Assembly: GCF_015240065.1 (NCBI RefSeq)
Contig: NZ_CP060506.1
Coordinates: 496,001 to 560,000 of the forward strand
DNA from: Nanchangia anserum
GTDB lineage: Bacteria; Actinomycetota; Actinomycetes; Actinomycetales; Actinomycetaceae
Direction: 5' to 3'
Length of the DNA stretch: 64,000 nt
Part shown: in pieces, positions 62,772 through 64,000 of the stretch
How the letters are laid out: the number at the start of each line of letters is the position of its first letter
Position numbering within the stretch: position 1 is the first letter of the stretch
Program-made: the position numbers and the translations under genes
The notes under the pieces: generated by a model
Told to the model about the DNA's origin: nothing
Seen by the model: the letters and a program-made list of their open reading frames with translations, nothing else
Databases searched by the model: none

Positions 62772-63641
62772 GTGCGACTGGCTCATGCCCTGCACGAGGG
62801 CGCCTACGTGTTGGCCGAGGCCGGCGTGGATGCCCCGATGGCGGACGCGCGAGTCCTTGCCGAGCACGTGATTGGCGCCCCGCTGTACGCGGCCGCCGGC
62901 GATCTCGACGATGCCGCGTGGTCGCGCTACATGGCGCTCATCGGTCGGCGGGCGGCGCGCGAGCCGCTCCAACACATCACGCAGCGAATGGCATTTCGCT
63001 TCCTCGATCTTCACGCTCGTGACGGGGTGTTCGTCGTGCGGCCCGAAACGGAATGGGTTGTCGATAGTGCGATTGAGCGGTCGCGCCATCTCGTCGACGC
63101 TGGTCGGCGTCCCCTCGTGCTCGACTGGTGCGCAGGCTCCGGCGCCATTGGCATTGCTCTGGCCACCGAGGTCGCCGGCATTGACGTCATCGCCGTCGAG
63201 ATCGACGCCGCGGCCTGCGATCTTGCCCGGCTCAATGCCCGCGAGCACGTTCCCGCGCCGGGCTCGACGTGGAACCTCGTGCACGCCGACGCGTGCGACG
63301 AACAGGTGCTGGCCGAATACGACGGTGACGTCGACATCATCGTGACGAATCCGCCCTACGTCGTCGCGGATACGATCAGTCAGCCCGAGGCCCTGCGCGA
63401 TCCCGCGCGCGCTCTGTACGGGGGAGGCCCGGACGGCCTCGACGTTCCGCGCGCGCTCGTGCGGCGAGCGCAGCGGGCACTGGCTGCCGACGGCCTCCTT
63501 GTCATGGAACACGGCGAGGAGCAGGGGCCGGCGCTCGTGGAAGCTGCCAGGGCATGCGGCTTCGAGGCGCGCGCGTGTCGCGACGCCACCGGACGGGTCC
63601 GGTGGCTCGAGGCCTACTCGCCGGGTGCGCAGCGATCGTGA
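62772..63641 (+). CDS. prmC: Release factor glutamine methyltransferase
   Basis: Methylates the Gln of the GGQ motif in RF1 and RF2. 289 residues: an N-terminal helical domain (EPLQHITQRMAFRFLDLHARDGVFVVRPETEWVV), the SAM site LDWCAGSGAIGIALAT and the catalytic IIVTNPPYVV. GTG 62772 begins at the base after the prfA stop. The C-terminal half is clean to the stop at 63639-63641, and tsaC follows after 12 bp. Confidence 0.96.
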   Translation: MRLAHALHEGAYVLAEAGVDAPMADARVLAEHVIGAPLYAAAGDLDDAAWSRYMALIGRRAAREPLQHITQRMAFRFLDLHARDGVFVVRPETEWVVDSAIERSRHLVDAGRRPLVLDWCAGSGAIGIALATEVAGIDVIAVEIDAAACDLARLNAREHVPAPGSTWNLVHADACDEQVLAEYDGDVDIIVTNPPYVVADTISQPEALRDPARALYGGGPDGLDVPRALVRRAQRALAADGLLVMEHGEEQGPALVEAARACGFEARACRDATGRVRWLEAYSPGAQRS

Positions 63642-63647
63642 GAGACT
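63642..63647 (+). promoter_or_regulatory. tsaC -10 element, possibly leaderless
   Basis: GAGACT, 6 nt (GCGCAT), ATG 63654; the first base departs from T. Confidence 0.4.
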
Positions 63648-63653
63648 GCGCAT

Positions 63654-64000
63654 ATGGTCGACGTCATCTCCACCCCGCTTAGCCCCGGCGATCGCGCACG
63701 AGTCAAGGAATGCCTCGCCGCCGACAACCTCATCGTCGTGCCGACCGACACCGTCTACGGTATTGCGGCACGCATCGATTCTCCGACGGCGGTTAAGGCG
63801 CTCGTCGGTGCCAAGGGGCGTCACCTGAGGCTAGCGCCGCCCCCTGTCCTCATCGGTTCGCTTGACCAGGTCGACCTGTTGTGCAGCGAGTGGCGTCCCC
63901 GAGCGGCGGCGCTCGCCGAGAAGTTTTGGCCGGGACCGCTCTCGATCGTCGTTCCGGCCCGCACCGAGGCGCTGGGGTGGGACACGCGCGTCCACGACGG
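63654..64000 (+). CDS. tsaC: L-threonylcarbamoyladenylate synthase, 5' part (truncated by window edge)
   Basis: Makes threonylcarbamoyl-AMP, the first step of tRNA t6A synthesis. The frame is open from ATG 63654 to the right edge (115 codons). The YrdC/Sua5 signatures are LIVVPTDTVYGIAAR, then LVGAKGRHLRLAPPPVLIGS and FWPGPLSIVVPA. It works with TsaB and TsaE, encoded about 14 kb away in this window. The prfA-prmC-tsaC order is common. The 3' end is outside. Confidence 0.94.
   Translation, partial: MVDVISTPLSPGDRARVKECLAADNLIVVPTDTVYGIAARIDSPTAVKALVGAKGRHLRLAPPPVLIGSLDQVDLLCSEWRPRAAALAEKFWPGPLSIVVPARTEALGWDTRVHD

Overview
The window is a continuous stretch of bacterial chromosome with high G+C, GTG starts almost as common as ATG, and a gene set typical of Actinomycetota: two Rpf proteins, an MtrA-like binding pattern, DtxR, DUF501 next to FtsB, actinobacterial-type SerC, Nnr, and a b558-type Sdh. 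Gene content and order (eno-ftsB-DUF501-ppx, tRNA-Gln-prs-rplY-pth-mfd, rpf-ksgA-ispE-ABC-F) fit Actinomycetales (Actinomycetaceae-like) best. That placement is inferred from remembered synteny, not from a search. I see no phage, IS element, CRISPR array or integrase; this is mostly core genome.

Layout. 1-5.1 kb: nadE (runs off the left edge), an ornithine-cyclodeaminase-family enzyme, and pta-ackA, all on the minus strand. 5.2-13.9 kb: guaA, tatD, two adjacent rpf genes, a ksgA-ispE open frame with no internal stop, and an ABC-F ATPase. 14-18.3 kb: a minus-strand MacAB-like exporter block (permease, ATPase, adaptor) with MarR and TetR regulators. 18.4-25.1 kb: tRNA-Gln, prs, rplY, pth, mfd and a SurA-like lipoprotein. 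25.3-28.8 kb: eno, ftsB, DUF501, ppx. 28.8-37.8 kb: nhaA, a tRNA with a UAA anticodon, a Bax-inhibitor-1-like protein, a GNAT, msrA, an AI-2E-family permease, greA, hemolysin III, uppS, xseAB. 38-43.2 kb: ispH, a membrane-anchored esterase, a small membrane protein, ychF, an asparagine-synthase-like protein. 43.2-50.8 kb: coaA, glmS, nnr, alr, tsaE, tsaB, rimI. 51-55.7 kb: sdhCAB and serC. 55.9-64 kb: dtxR, an NlpC/P60 hydrolase, uspA, a possible carbonic-anhydrase-like protein, an L,D-transpeptidase, rpmE, prfA, prmC, tsaC (runs off the right edge).

How the genes connect. Cell-wall supply and remodelling recur: glmS, alr, uppS, ispE and ispH feed precursor synthesis, while rpf x2, NlpC/P60 and YkuD act on the wall. 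The rpf and NlpC/P60 genes share direct repeats of GTNAY-type half sites about 11 bp apart upstream, like MtrA boxes. Translation quality control (pth, tsaE/B/C, rimI, prfA, prmC, rplY, rpmE, ksgA, ychF) and central metabolism (eno, pta-ackA, sdhCAB) make up most of the rest.

Two window-wide properties matter to a reader. First, about 14 genes have a TANNNT-like -10 hexamer exactly 6 nt (once 7) before the GTG/ATG, so many mRNAs look leaderless and the promoter fixes the start codon. Second, many conserved genes are broken by one-base indels, mostly in short homopolymers, clustered at about 9.4-10.1, 26.5-28.1, 33.4, 39.6-43.7 and 51.4-55.4 kb, while the stretches between are clean. This looks like local sequence error rather than gene decay, so those genes are annotated as intended full-length products with approximate shift positions.
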